From positions 979,976-1,043,975 of the forward strand of contig JANPYM010000002.1 in assembly GCA_025890175.1 (NCBI GenBank): DNA of 64,000 nt. The letters run 5' to 3'. The DNA comes from Ciborinia camelliae. Lineage: Eukaryota > Ascomycota > Leotiomycetes > Helotiales > Sclerotiniaceae. Below, in pieces: positions 23,780 through 36,553 of this stretch. The notes beneath the pieces are model-generated. The model searched no databases. It was given only the letters and a program-made list of their open reading frames with translations, and was not told the DNA's origin. Every line of letters begins with the position of its first letter. Positions within the stretch are counted from its first letter, which is position 1. The position numbers and the translations under genes are program-made.

Positions 23780-24981
23780 ATGGCAGATAAGAAGCTCGTA
23801 GTTGTTCTGGGAGCTACTGGTGCACAGGTACGCTCACTGAATTATGTTCAATACAGCATACCTACTCATTCTGACTCAAGGGCGGCCCCACAACCCGTTA
23901 CATCCTCAAGCACTTTTCCAATACCTACCGAGTCCGGGCCGTAACCCGTGACCCTAAAAAGCCATCCGCTCAAGCTCTATCCAAAATTGGTGCCGAAGTC
24001 GTCGCTGCTGATTTTGATGCTCCTGACTCCATCAAGACTGCCTTGTCCGGAGCCAATGCCGTGTTTGCTATCACTAACTTCTGGGATCAAATATCACTTG
24101 ATATTGAAGTATCTCAAGCCAAAGCAATTAATCAAGTCGCTTCCGAGCTTCCTCACCTCAATCATTATATATTGAGTAGTCTCCCCGATGGAAGGGCATT
24201 AGCTGGTGGTAAATTTCAGAACATTCTACCATACAATGCTAAAGCACTCATCAGACATGATTTGGCTGAGAATTATCCAAGCTTGTGGGAAAAAACTACA
24301 GAGGTATTTATCGCGTACTATTTTCAAAATTGGGTCAAATATTCTTTGGTCTTAGGTCCTTATAAGGTGTGTTTGTAGTCTTCTTCTGTGTTCATGAAAA
24401 TAAGACTTACAAGAAATCTTAATAGGGATCGGATGGGACATTCATCTTCTCAATGCCATATCCAGGCAGTACTCGTGTTCCCTGTTCCGATTCCGAGGAC
24501 TCAGGTATGGCGATTGGAGAAATATTGAGAGGTGGGAAGAAGTTCTTTGGCAAGCAGGTTGTACTTTTTGGAGAAACAATCACAGAAGATGAAAGAGTTA
24601 AAATATGGGCCAATGGTATGTTCTACTCGTGATCTTCTCAAGTCCTGATACTAAATGACCCTTCATAGAACTTGGTATCGAAGCTAGGTTTGAGCAAGTC
24701 TCTTCTGAACAGCATGCAAAGCGACTGTTGAGCTATGGACTCCCCGCGGAGATCGTCGTGGCCAGCACAGAACTCGTCGAGGCTTTGCAATACGAGGAAG
24801 AACTGATGAAGAGTAAAAAACATGTTCAAACTGACGAGGTAAAGATATTGTTGTTAAGTTAGATATCTCGATTATACTTTTACTAACATAGTTTTAGTAT
24901 CTCCGAAGCGATTACAAATTGACCACTTGGTCCGAATATGTCAAGAAAGAAGACTGGTCACCTCTGCTTGGAGCACCATGA
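23780..24981 (+). CDS. NmrA-like NAD(P)-binding protein
   Basis: Five exons (23780-23827, 23881-24366, 24426-24615, 24669-24838, 24898-24981) join in frame to 325 residues. A Rossmann nucleotide-binding motif GATGAQGG spans the first splice junction, followed by VRAVTRDPKKPSAQAL and GAEVVAADFDAPDSI, typical of NmrA/HSCARG-type atypical short-chain dehydrogenases. These proteins bind NAD(P) and usually act as redox sensors or transcriptional co-regulators rather than enzymes; the catalytic YxxxK is not evident. An extra-short first exon (48 bp) ends on a codon boundary. The neighbouring ADH on the same strand about 630 bp downstream could be functionally linked, but nothing in the sequence proves it. 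Confidence 0.85.
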
Positions 24982-25615
24982 ATCATACACGCCTGATCCG
25001 AAGTAGATTTACAATTTTGTGGGCATTATAGCGGCAAAACCCAAATATGGTCATTGCAATTTGAGATGTTGACTTTTGAACTAGTGTGTCTTCAATCGAC
25101 CCAATCCGCGCTCAAAGTTAGGCGCCTTAGTACCACTCTCTTATGTTACATCTTTGCTTCCAAGAATGCTTTGCATACACCTAGGCCGTAAGTATGTAGA
25201 ACGATCAGTAATCCGGCCACAAAGTTCACTTATATGCCCAATCAAAAGCTTTCGTACGACATAAAGTTTTGTCATGCACAGTGATTTAATAATATATTTT
25301 CCGCAACACAACTACAGCTAATAGGCGAAATCTTCTTTTCCACCTCCACGAATTTTCGATATGTAAATATTTATTTGCATTGCACGATTATTAAATCTGT
25401 GCTATATCGAATTCTAATCATCAATTTCTAAGCATCCCGCGGGTTTAAGCATGCGAGATGATTATTAATCTCTTTGTCTCTTAGTAAATATGCCTTCGCG
25501 CCTGCGAACGGAAGTCTATATCTAAACTTCACCATCTCCCCAATTCCCCATTCAGTAACATCAATCAAACCAAACATTCCATTCATTATCAAACATTTCA
25601 ATCCTTCATTAAACA
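24982..25615. promoter_or_regulatory. intergenic, promoter side of the ADH gene
   Basis: This stretch holds the NmrA-like 3' UTR and the ADH promoter. The last 80 bp before the ADH start are C/A-rich (CACCATCTCCCCAATTCCCC), typical of fungal 5' UTRs. No other feature was seen. Confidence 0.4.
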
Positions 25616-26875
25616 ATGGTCTCCACAACAGTATTCAAAGGCTCCCCAAATGGCCAAATCATCCAGTCCTCTATTCCACGTGAGCCCCTCAAGAACTCAC
25701 AAGTCCTCGTCAAAATCCACAAGGCGGGATTCTGCGGCACGGATTTACATTATACGAAGCAGGATATGGTGTTAGGTCATGAGGGCGCGGGGGTGGTGGA
25801 GGAATTGGGACCTGGTGTTAGGTTCTTGAAGGTGTATGTATACATTTTCCCCGTCCTATATCTTAACCATCTCATCTCAATACTGGTCCTATTGTCCCAA
25901 GATCACATGTTTATGTTTCCGAAACCCACTACATATGTGACTTTACGAAAGTGTTTCAATTTCACAATTCGGCACTTATACAAAGAACATGTGAAATACA
26001 TATTAACTTCAATCTACAGAGGCGACCGCGTAGGTTTTGGCTGGGTCCACGACAGCTGCGGAAAATGCAGCAATTGTATTTCAGGCGATAACTGCCATTG
26101 TCTCACGACTACGCACTGCTTCGGCGTCTCCGAACTCGACCAGGGAGGTTTCAGTACGCACGCTATCTGGAAAGAGAATTTCCTGTACCCCGTTCCCGAC
26201 TCCATGTCGCTGAGTACCGCGGCTCCTTTAATGTGTGCAGGTATTGCTGTCTGGGCTCCTCTAGTACGTTACGGACTTAAAACTACTGATCGCGTGGGCG
26301 TGGTAGGTATAGGCGCGTTGGGACATTTGGCAATTCAGTTTGCGAGTAAGATGGGATGTGACGTTGTGGCCTTTAGTGGGAGTGAGGATAAGAGGGAGGA
26401 GGCGTTGGCGTTGGGAGCGAAGGAATTTGTCGTTACGAAAGGGGATGAGCCGATTGATTTGAAGGGACCCAAGATCAATCATTTGCTAGTTACCGGAAGT
26501 CGGTTGCCGAGTTGGGGGAAGTAAGTCATTATTTTACTTTATGCGATCATCGACTTGTGCAATAGAACTAACATAGAACACAGATACATAGAAATCATGT
26601 CACACTTCGGAACCATCTACCCGCAAACCGTACAATCTGGCGACATGTCCTTCCCGTTCCTCCAATGGTTTACAAAAGACCTTGCGTTCCGCGCGGTCAC
26701 TGGTGCTTCAAGACTAGAGTATCAACAGATGCTCGAGTTTGCCATTAGACATGATGTTAAGCCGATGATTGAGAAGTTTCCGTTTAGTTTGGAGGGAGTT
26801 AGGGGGGCAGAGAAGGCAATGAGAGAAGGCACGGTTAGGTATAAGGTTGTTTTGGATGTGAGAGACGAGGCTTGA
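25616..26875 (+). CDS. zinc-dependent alcohol dehydrogenase (MDR superfamily, CAD-like)
   Basis: Three exons (25616-25833, 26020-26520, 26584-26875) give 336 residues. Catalytic zinc ligands are visible as C40 (GFCGTD), H55 (GHEG) and C145 (LMCAG). The structural zinc site is C86, C89, C92 and C100, and the nucleotide motif is GIGALG at 169-174. The arrangement fits the cinnamyl-alcohol/YahK branch, which reduces aldehydes with NADPH in the cytosol; the substrate is unknown. The first donor is taken at 25834 (GTATGT) rather than 25832 because it restores LKVGDRVGFGW. At 336 residues it is only slightly shorter than the usual 340-360, and no lesion is seen. Confidence 0.9.
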
Positions 26876-28127
26876 TTGGTGGGAATGGGAAATTAGTGTG
26901 TGGAAATCTTTTGGATGGATTCACATTGCCGAAATAAAAAGCGATTACTATTGTGAAGTTCAAATGTGTATGTGTGGATGGAAATTATTATTGATGTTCT
27001 ACTAACAACCAAACCTAACACTAGGTATTGAAGCTAATACGACTAAAATTAATACTACCTATCAACTAAAGCTAACACAACCGAAGCTAATCCAAGCTAA
27101 CATAACCGAATCTACTCGTAAACAAGCGAAGCTAGGTAGGTAGGTAATAATACCCCTAATTTTCAAATATGCAACACACTCATATGCAACACACTCAAGC
27201 CAACATCATCATACTAACACCGCGAACAACATAATCTCAGCCCTTCTCATTATCAGTATCCCTATACCGAGATTTCGATTTCGGTGGGTGGACTAGCTAA
27301 ATTATAAAGGTTATGATTGTAGCACAAGATAGGTTAGGTTAGGCTCACATGGCTATTAATTAAACAGCCGAGTGAGTACTGGATTCTACATGTATTTTTA
27401 TCAACTTGTTCGTATCAACTTATAATTACCATGGTAAATGTGGGTAAGTTAAGTATATTTCAAACCATGCTCTAGATAGGTAGTTAGGTAGTTAGGTAGT
27501 TAGTGAGGTAGTTAGTGAGATAGTTAGGTAGATAGTTAGGTAGATAGTTACTTCATTAATATAAGTTTCCAAACACCATCTTCATCAACATCTCCACACA
27601 ACGCATGCAAAAACAACCTAGTAATGCCTTTAATTAGGTAACATAAGAAGAAACAAAATATCCATCATCTGTTAAAACCAAAGTCTAAGATACCCACCTA
27701 CCTATCTACCTACCTATCTACCATATCTAAAACCCGAAATTCATATCTATCTTTTCGAATCATCAATCCCCGGGTAACTTTCTATTGCATATCTTCTTTG
27801 CAGAAGAAGTGAAAAAGAGGGAAAAATATGAATAGCGTGGAGTTTAGTAGGACTAGAGTAGATGATGCATATATAAACCTGGAATTCCTCGCATGTATTA
27901 TGAAGACGTGGATAGGTGAAAGGGGTCTAACCCTGGGTTTTGCCCAGATTTTGTTTTGGATTAGGTGTGTATGCAATGGAGATGTAGATGTATTGCCTCC
28001 ACCCTCCACAGACAGAGTTTCTCACTATTGTCCACCCATATATCTCACCTATAAACCTGCCATTGTATTTCTCCCCCCTTCCCCTTCCCCCAAGGGCCCA
28101 CACATAACCAACCCACCTCCCCTAAAA
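26876..28127. repeat. intergenic with AAGCTAAC-like and TAGTTAGG repeats
   Basis: At about 27010-27140 imperfect copies of GAAGCTAA/CTAACACAACC occur, and at 27471-27548 an imperfect TAGTTAGG tandem array. At 27696-27722 a CTACCTAC-type run appears. No gene is supported; the plus-strand ORF at 27828-28439 is largely antisense to the next gene. Confidence 0.55.
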
Positions 28128-29112
28128 TCAATCCTCAAGAATCCCCCTAGCCTCGCACAAAACCTCCCAAGACTTGCCCTTCCACTTTCTATCAATTTCA
28201 TGATTCTCATCCCCATGCCTCCAACCATGCATCCAACCATGCGCCACATAACCCAACTCGAGACGTTCCCTCATCAAGGCCCTCAAAAGACCCTCATCAA
28301 TCCTCTTTCCCTCCCGCTCCGCCCTCTTCATCCCCTTCAATTTCTTCGTCACCGCCTGCCTAGCCATACCCAGTCTTTGGTCCTCCATCATCTCCATCAC
28401 CTTGAGATTATTTCTGCTTTGTGCCAAGGCCACCTCTAATTTCTCAACCACTTCGTCCCATTTCTCAAGCTCCATTTTCTCCCCGGCTTCCTTGATAAAG
28501 CTCTCCTCAGCTTCCTTGATCAATCTATCTCTGAAATTCATCACTCCTTCGTATCCACAAGCTAGCATAACGTGATGGCATAAGATAAAGCCCATCCAGC
28601 GAAATGGGTCGGGGACTGCATATCTGGCGATGGCGTAGGCGATGGGGATGGCGAAGATTATGTTGAAGAGGACTGTTTATTTGTGTTAACGTCATTCAAC
28701 AGAGTTTCAAGTCATCCATCAAGAATAAGTACTCTTTGAATCCCAAAAGATGTGCTATAATGACTTTCTGAACCCGAAATCGAATCCAAAGCAAAGAAAA
28801 GAAATTAAACATACCCAAACGTGCACTAATACCCCATCTTCTCCAATTGATCCACCCCTTCTTCTTCTTCACTACCTCCTCTCTCTCTTTTTTAACCTGC
28901 ACCTCTCTCTCCTCTCTCTCTTTTTTAACCTGCACCTCTCTCCCCTCTCTCTCCCGCAGTTGACGATTATTCATCCGAGCCTTTGCATTCAGCATGATAT
29001 CCTCCGTCACCCTATAAGGATAAATATCAAATTCCGTATAAGCCCGAGGAAACTTCACATCGCCTTCCACGTTTGCCTCCATATTCTTGTTCGGCTTCGT
29101 ATCTTTTGACAT
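28128..29112 (-). CDS. membrane-anchored coiled-coil protein, unknown function
   Basis: Exons 29112-28815 and 28672-28128 (intron GTATGT..ACAG) give 280 residues from the ATG at 29112; the in-frame extension upstream has no ATG. Order of features: acidic/polar N-terminus, a highly charged helix with a perfect 11-residue duplication (REVQVKKEREE twice, from a 33-bp DNA repeat at about 28881-28946), a single hydrophobic segment (VLFNIIFAIPIAYAIA, created by the splice), then a long charged helical C-terminal domain ending ARGILED. I do not recognise a family. One membrane pass flanked by coiled coils would suit an organelle tether or scaffold, which is conjecture. Confidence 0.7.
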
Positions 29113-30289
29113 TTTGTCGTCGCTAGCGTATGTGTGTAAGTATGTATCCTTCGTACGTGTCAAAGATCTTCCCTTCCTGGCCGGTATCTTTCGTCGCGCG
29201 AGCAAAGCAAGACAGATGCTGCTAGTATATGTGAATCGTATCCTCTTTCCTCCTATCCTCTGTAAAATATCGTCCCCAGTGCTAAAGACCTAAGATCGAA
29301 TATGGTAAAGATTTTCTATCGTTATGGAAGGACGGTAGATACGTCGTAAGATACCTAGATACCACCAGTGTTAATACCAGACCAAGGACCTTTCCAATTC
29401 CATGACTTTACACGAAGTCTACGATCGAATAAATGAAAGAGAAGTTCAATTCCACCTACTCTTTTTCACCACTACTAGGTATCCACTTACCTCGAATAAG
29501 AAGTAAAAATCCAGAAAAGATTGGTACTCGTTGATGGTTTTATCTGCTGCCAGTAGGTGCCTAGGTATCAAAAGATCGATTCTCTCCTTCCTCTTTCCTC
29601 CTTCCTCAAGACCATTCATTCATAAACCCCAGGAACCCGTGGTAGAAGAAGAATAAGCCCACGGAATTTTTGTTACTGTACCGCAACAGGTCTGTTGCTG
29701 TTGGTTTGTTTGTTTTGATTTTCCTAGTTCCTATTCGACCATTTGCCAGTATTATCTTTTTGTCTTGTTTGGTATCGAGTTACCAATCTTAAGACTTGTC
29801 CTCCACTTTGGCTTTTGAAAGTAAAAAATTGAACGCAGAAAGCAGAAAGTGAATAAGAGGCAATTTAGCCTTATCCTTATTGAAAAGCGAATTGGAATCA
29901 ATGAACAAAGTACAGTGCTAACACGTAAACTTATCAGTAAAAATATACAAGTGAGTGCCATACAAGTACTGCCAATAAATAAAAGTTTCGTTAAACTGCT
30001 GTCTGTTCTACCTACCACCCACCACTTACCTACTCTATCTATAAATGAATATTTCAACTCTCATCTCAAACAGTGTTTGCCAAATTAGAAAGTTGCCGAC
30101 TCCTACAAACTCCCGACTCCTCTTATTCTCATCTCAAAGCCATATGGATACAATACAAACTGAAAAGATAATACCAGCCCTTTTAAAAATACACCCCATC
30201 ACTACTACTATTCCTCTACTTCGACACCTTACCTGCCCATTAAAAAATGAACCTTTCCACGAACCATCCCAGAACAGTAATAAAACCCA
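29113..30289. other. intergenic upstream of the coiled-coil gene and 3' of the RhoGAP gene
   Basis: No coding signal on either strand. It includes the promoter of the 28-29 kb gene and the 3' UTR of the RhoGAP gene. Confidence 0.4.
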
Positions 30290-33200
30290 TCAATTCTCCC
30301 AACTTTTGAGACCATCCATGATAGAAAGTGTCTGACTTGCCCAATCATTATTTTTAGCACCATCCGCAATAACATGCCCACCAAAGTCACTTTCACTCCC
30401 ATCATCCTCCCTTCCACTTCTCTCTCTGACAACGGTTCCACTGCTCCTAGCACTTTCCTCAGAGCTAGTCATACTAGCCATCCTTCTTTTCACAATCATT
30501 CTTCTCATTCCGCCATCAACACTGTATCCCCGGCCATGCATACCAATATCATCCCCAGCTTGAAATCCTTGCTGTTCCTGCATCCTCGCATTATTCCTAG
30601 CACTGATAACATCCATCAACTCCAACTTTCTCTCCGCCCCTTCCGCTCTTCTTCTCCACGTTTCCACTTCCTCCCTTGCTTCTCTCAACTGCTCAGCCAA
30701 ACTAACATTCTCAGTATCAGAGCTTGATCTTATCTCAACCCGTCGTTGTAATTGTCGTAGTTGGTCAGTCTTCTCGTACACCTGCTGCTGAAGATCACGG
30801 ATCTGAGAATGTAATACTGTATTACCACGAGTTAAGGTATTCTTTGAAAACCCTGCATCGTGAACTAGCTCCGATTGTGAATTCAAGAAATTGTGTACAG
30901 CTTCGAACTCGGATGATGTTAAAGCAAGAGTTTCCGAGCTACCGATACTGCTGTATGCGCCATCCATTCCAGCCGATCGAGTTGGCATAGGCGGTTGATA
31001 CCCCACTGACTTGAGTGGGACAGAAAGCGAATTGGAAGCAGAAAGTGGTTGTTTCACTGAGGGTACAGAGTCCTCATGAGACTCCTCAGCTATAACTCCA
31101 GGTGGTGAGGAGTCTGGTATGAAGTCTCTTAAGACTCTTTTGGGGGCTGGAATTTTGGTGGGCGAAAACTGTTCTTGGGTTTGCTGATAGCGTTGAGCTA
31201 AAGCCACACTGCGAAAAGACCGAACAGACTTTCCAGATTTAATAGATGCAATTGATCTCGATGGAGATGGAGGCGGATTAATAGTATAAGGTGAAACAAC
31301 ACCGCCATTTCTTCGAGTGTCCACAGATGTTATGGGTGCTGGCCGGGCAGGTTTTGCTGGCGATGGTGATGATGGCGGAGGAGGTGTTGCCTTTACGGCG
31401 TCGAATCTTTCTGCCATAGCTCTGACGTTGACTTTCTTGGGTGTGATGGTGGGTTCGGGAGTAGGGATTTTGCATGAAGGGGGTTCTGGATGATTCTCTA
31501 CGACTGGTTTAGAGAGTTCACTTTTGTGGTGCTCTTCAGTTGATTTTGACGATCGGCTCTCCGATTTTCTCTTTCGGAACATTTCTCTAATCGAGGCTAC
31601 TTTTGATAAAGTAGCTGGCGAAGCAGTTTCATGATGAAATTTGTCTTTTGCATGAGTGATATTGGGTTCTACTGATGTCGTAACAAGAGGTGCAGCAGAA
31701 CCAGTCTTTCGGTGAGAGTTACTTTGGCGGTTGCTGGATTGCCCATCATGCCCATGTATCGTTGTGGACTTTGGAGTGTGTATTGTTGTGGACTTTTGTG
31801 CATCGGAATTAGAATTATTCTGGCGAGGCAGTTGGGGGCGCGAAAAGTTTGGTGTAATAGGTTTCTCAACTTCCCTTTTCTCGTGAAAGTCTACCCCGGA
31901 ATCATGTTTTGTTGTCTTCTCAAAGGATTTCTCTTTAGACGTTACTGATTTTGTTGATATATTAGGCGAATCCAAAGCCTGCCCCAGTACAGCTAAGGAT
32001 GCCAGGTCATCCTCATGTGAGATCCGACAAAGTGGATCGATAGGACTATTACCCTTGGATCGATCAGAAGTTGTAAAATCTTGACGTCTTCGGGGATCCC
32101 TCTTGTCCTCAATAGGGGATGTGCTGGGAACGAATCTAATATGATTATCTCTGCGGGATGGGTTATTCCGGTAACTTGACGAAGATTCTTGCATAGATCT
32201 CCGATTGTCATCGTGCAAAAGGGCGGCCGAAGTGGGAGGCTTTGTATCCTCTGAATATCCATCTTGTGATTGCCGACTTACTTGTGCGTTAGGGGTCTTG
32301 TCATATCCGAAGCCTTTTAAATTTGTGTCAGGCAGCAGAATCTCAGATTCATTTGATTCACTTTCGAATCTTCGAACGATACCCTTGACACGACGTCCAG
32401 TAGTATGTTCAATGGCCGGACTCTTATGATCATTTTCTTTCCGACTTCTTGTAGATGAGGGTGGTCCAACACTTTGTGGAGTTTGCTTGTAACTCAACCT
32501 ACTACTCAACTTACTATCTTCGAAGTCATCTTCGTCAGGATGTTCTTTAACCAAAGCTGCTGAAAGAGCACTTGTAGATTTTGCAATTCTAAGAGCTTCT
32601 CCCGTTGATAGTCGTTGACGTGATCGTTGTTTTGTGACTAGCAAGGGATCTAGCTGGGGGGAAACAGCGGGGCCATCAGATGCTCGCTCTTCTATGGCCT
32701 CTTCGCGGTAACCTAGCGTCTCGGTATGCACTGGACATGAACGAGGCGAAAGCTTACGCTGTGGTGGAGTTGGGGACTGACTCCTATCAATATTTCTGTG
32801 CGGTTTATCATTTGTCCAGTCGGGGGGTCTTCGCAAAGAAAAGGACTCTGACATCGAAGGACGTAAAATGGGCGTTTTTCTACCCCGAACAGCCAGGCTT
32901 TTACATTCAGTAACGGCTGTGAGAGAGTCTAGATTCTTCATATGGCGGACTATATCACGCCAATGAGTGATGAGCATCTCCAAAATTTCGCAAGCAACCT
33001 TGACTTTGTCAATTGTATTATTGAAAGTGACTCCCTCTTCCGCACTTTTGTATTTCTTCCTCTCCTTTTTAGTTTTTGGCGGACTCAAAGGAGTGAGTAC
33101 CAAGCTACCATGGCCATTGGCTAAGCGGATATTATAGTTGTCCAGTAGATCACCCACAAGTAGAGGACCGAAAACAATCCCTAACGGTTTGTAACCCATG

Positions 33201-34534
33201 AGATCTGAAGTAGGGAGCGGTCTACCCCGATCGTCTTCTCTTCGCGCTGTCTCTGCTGCACGACCAACCATACAGAGTAGTCCTAAGACTGCACAAATAA
33301 GTTCCCTTCTGTATGTTGATCGTAAAGTCGATATAGACAAAGCAATAAGTCTCGCTCGGACCTTGGTATGCTTGGTTCGTGTCAACTCCGGATCGCCCCT
33401 AAGATGAGTTTGAATGGAAACGAGAGCATCGAATAGTGGGAGTGATCCCAAAATACCACCAGGAATACCAGAGAGAAATCTTTTGAATGCAGATGCAACG
33501 TCGTGCACATCACATTCGATATGGTCCGGTAAAGTTGGGCATCTTACTGTCCCCGCAATGTGTCCTTCGTCTCCCTTGGAACAATAATGTTCATAAATGA
33601 GGCTAATTGTGTGCTGAGAACCCGGTATACGAAACACACCTCGGGTAGCAGGAGCTGTAAATCAATCAGCACACGTAAAATGTACAGCAATTGAAATCAG
33701 TAACGTACCATGTTGTATCAAGTATTGAGCTGTAGCACGAATGCAAGTTGGCAATGTCAAGCTACTCGCAGCATATTCGGCTGGCAGGTATAGCAGGCTT
33801 GATCCACACAAACGAACAAGTTCAACCAAGTCTCTATCTATAAGTGAGTCTCGCCTGCCCTTCAATCGCAAGGAGTCGCTAATGCTCCGCATTTTTTTGA
33901 GATCTCGTCGTTCCGATTTCTTTGACTTGGCGACGGTGGGCGTATAAGATGAGGATGTTCGTCTAAAGATCTTCCTTGATAACCAATTGACATGTTTATC
34001 GGGTCCATCTTCTATAGACTGATTCTAGAAGTAAGCACTTGAAGTAACAGGATATAATTTTGACTTACAGGAGTGTCCTCGTATTCACTTGGAACGAATT
34101 TCCGCACGCCATGCTAGAAAACATTAGCTTTGTTGGTCATCAAAGTAAATGTTGCCGCAGACCTTATCCGCCAATCGGTTGAATTCTTCTATGAAATGTG
34201 TGCGATCATCCGAGTCATCATTTTCACTTTCACCATCAACACTCGAGGAAGTCCAGGTATTGCTGCTGCAAAGACCACGTCGAACTCTAGGTTGTTCACT
34301 GATAGTGGAAGGCTCGTCGATATTGCCATCTCCAGATATGCCCAAGGTAATATTTGGATCTGATGGGGATGCTCTGATGGATGCTCTTCTGACAGGGATC
34401 ACTTGGCCTCGTAGTAAATTTTGAGCAATACTTGCATCATCTGCGTATAGGGTTGCGACATCTTGCTGTTGTCGCCTGAGGGATAGTGTAGCAGATGATG
34501 CCCTTGAATTAAGACGATAACTGTTGGGTCGCAT
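30290..34534 (-). CDS. RhoGAP-domain protein
   Basis: Four exons (34534-34163, 34113-34069, 34024-33709, 33654-30290) give 1365 residues. The RhoGAP domain covers roughly residues 210-430: LPTCIRATAQYLIQHG, then GVFRIPGSQ, where R253 is the expected arginine finger, then DVHDVASAFKRFLSGIPGGIL. GAPs of this kind switch off Rho-type GTPases at the cell cortex. After the domain come about 650 residues of Ser/Pro/Lys-rich disordered sequence with many SP sites, and a C-terminal coiled coil (LHSQIRDLQQQVYEKTDQLRQLQRR onward). The first intron has an unusual GTCTGC donor and is 49 bp; it is accepted because it yields FNRLADKHGVRKFVP in frame. Exon 2 is only 45 bp. Which Rho protein it serves cannot be read from sequence. 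Confidence 0.87.
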
Positions 34535-35151
34535 TTTGATTGCTGGATGCTTTCCAGCAATCTTTAATTGTTGCTTGTCATTTGAAAAGATTGTTTGGGA
34601 TATATTCTTGAGGTATCAATAGAAATGACAGATTAACGTTCAAAGAAGTTGTTCCTGCCGTTTCAAAATCAAGAAAAATGCTAAGTGTATTTTCTATGAG
34701 CTTGCAACAATAAAAGAGGAAATCGCGACTTACAACTACTACCTAGGACAGGTAAACCAATATTGGGTGCTTCAACAGAGAAGCACTAAAATTTTGATCA
34801 AAATCAAGTATTCTTTCCAGAATGCTAAATCCACATAGAACCGTTCTCAGGTCTCGGCTATGATTGAAATGCACAGTAGTCCATCAAAGCATTATAAAGG
34901 GGGTAAAATTCCTTAATTGCAAGTCCTTTGCTGCCGTTCATCCATATAATATTCACAAGCCATTCCCAAAACTTGCCATAATATCCCTAGTCCATAGTCC
35001 ACAAAATGGTATTAACGAATATGAAAAAATCGCCCGATCACATCTATTGTGGCCATTTCGATGACCGGTGAGATCAGGTTTGTGCCTGTACGCCAAATCG
35101 CTATGCAACGCCTTTCCGTCCCCGTAGTATTGTGGCCAATATCGGATAGGC
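34535..35151. promoter_or_regulatory. RhoGAP upstream region and SNF4 3' region
   Basis: No gene found. It contains the RhoGAP promoter and the SNF4 3' UTR; A/T-rich with no recognisable motif array. Confidence 0.4.
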
Positions 35152-36553
35152 TCAATCATCGTCCTCTCCGTGTAGGAGTACATACTGCAAAATGTCGGAT
35201 AAAGAGATCACGCCCTTCAGATGCTGCTCTTCATCTATAACTACCAATCGATGCACTCTAGATTTTCGAATCGTGTCAAAGATCGAATCTAATCTGTCTT
35301 CTTCACTGCACGTATAAATCCCGGCAAAATCTTCCGCCCTATTTGCCAAAGCTTCCCCCACAGTTAAAGTCAGACCATCATATACACCACCCTTAATAAT
35401 CGTGATCACATCAACAGCCTCGAAAAGATTAAGTACGTGGGAATCTTTATCAACAATGGGAACGCTCGAAATGCTGTGTTTGACCATCATATGTATAACG
35501 TCGATTACCGGAGTGTCCATATTTGCGGTTTGGAGGTCTCTATACGTTCCTAGCCCAATTTCGGATACACTTTTCTTCAGGAATTCTGTTTCGTCGACAT
35601 TGACACTAATAAATTTCAGGATACGATACTGGGTGATCACACTAACCACCATCTCTTTTCCAGTTTCGTCATCGACATCGACCAATGGAATACGCCGAGC
35701 TCGGGTTTGTAACATTTGCCGGCAAGCGTCGTAAAGAGGTCGTTGAGGGTGTACTGACACTGTCTCCAGAGGTAGTACGCCAATTGCTTTCTCAATATCT
35801 GCGATTTATTCAGCCTAATGCTCAACCAATCTAGAATCTTGTACTCTACCTCTTAAGCTGCTCAGTTTAAATTGATCTATCTGATTGAGAGCTTCTGGAT
35901 TCTGCCAGTAGTATTGAATGACATTTATATAGTCCGAAGTAGTAAGAAGACCAGCAAAGGTCGAAGTGTGCGAATCCCATAGCGGGGCCGAAACGATACC
36001 TGTAGGGTTCGATGATCAGCAATGAGGTATAATCTGAAAGGATCGGAGTTGTTGCTGCATACCATTTTGTAGAAGAATGGTCAAGCTCTTCTTGACAAGT
36101 AAATCGGTATTAAGGATGATGAGTCGAAAGGAAAGAGGTAGAACATCGTAACTTGTACGGCGCTTGAGGAAATCTCGAATCGATGTCTGTTAAGTCAAGT
36201 ATGTCAGCCCCGTGTAGTACTTGAAGCACAAACCCCCACGACTTATCCCATTAAATGACTGTATATGACCATCTTGATGGGACAAGCGATAACGGGAATT
36301 ATCTCACCAGACCCTTCTGCTGGTCCTTGTCGAGCGCAGTCATCAGCTTTTCTTGCGGCTTCTCCTGCGGCTCCGGCTTTTCCTGCGGCTTTTCTTGCTG
36401 CATCTCGGCGACCTTCCCTCTTGGAAGGAGGAATGTTGAAGGTTGAGCTATGCGAGACTCGTGATCATGTCTAGCGATAACCGGTGGTTGCGATGTAGAG
36501 GCGTCTGCAGGATTGGGTGCCGCTGGCCGGATTTCTTCTGCCATATCAGACAT
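35152..36553 (-). CDS. SNF4: AMPK/SNF1 complex gamma subunit
   Basis: Four exons (36553-36308, 36186-36063, 35999-35850, 35798-35152) give 388 residues with four CBS repeats forming two Bateman modules. Landmarks: [16 protein letters not shown] at the start of CBS1, [37 protein letters not shown] (CBS2), [17 protein letters not shown] (CBS3) and [20 protein letters not shown] (CBS4). Snf4 senses adenine nucleotides and activates the Snf1 kinase under glucose limitation. The first exon encodes a non-conserved Pro/Gln/Lys/Glu-rich head with an EKPQ/QEKP repeat, longer than the yeast N-terminus. All junctions keep frame; introns are 51-121 bp. Confidence 0.93.

Noticed and set aside
27828..28439. 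203-codon plus-strand ORF, Pro/Leu/His-rich
   Set aside because: Most of it is antisense to the coiled-coil gene; its 5' part shows no conserved features.
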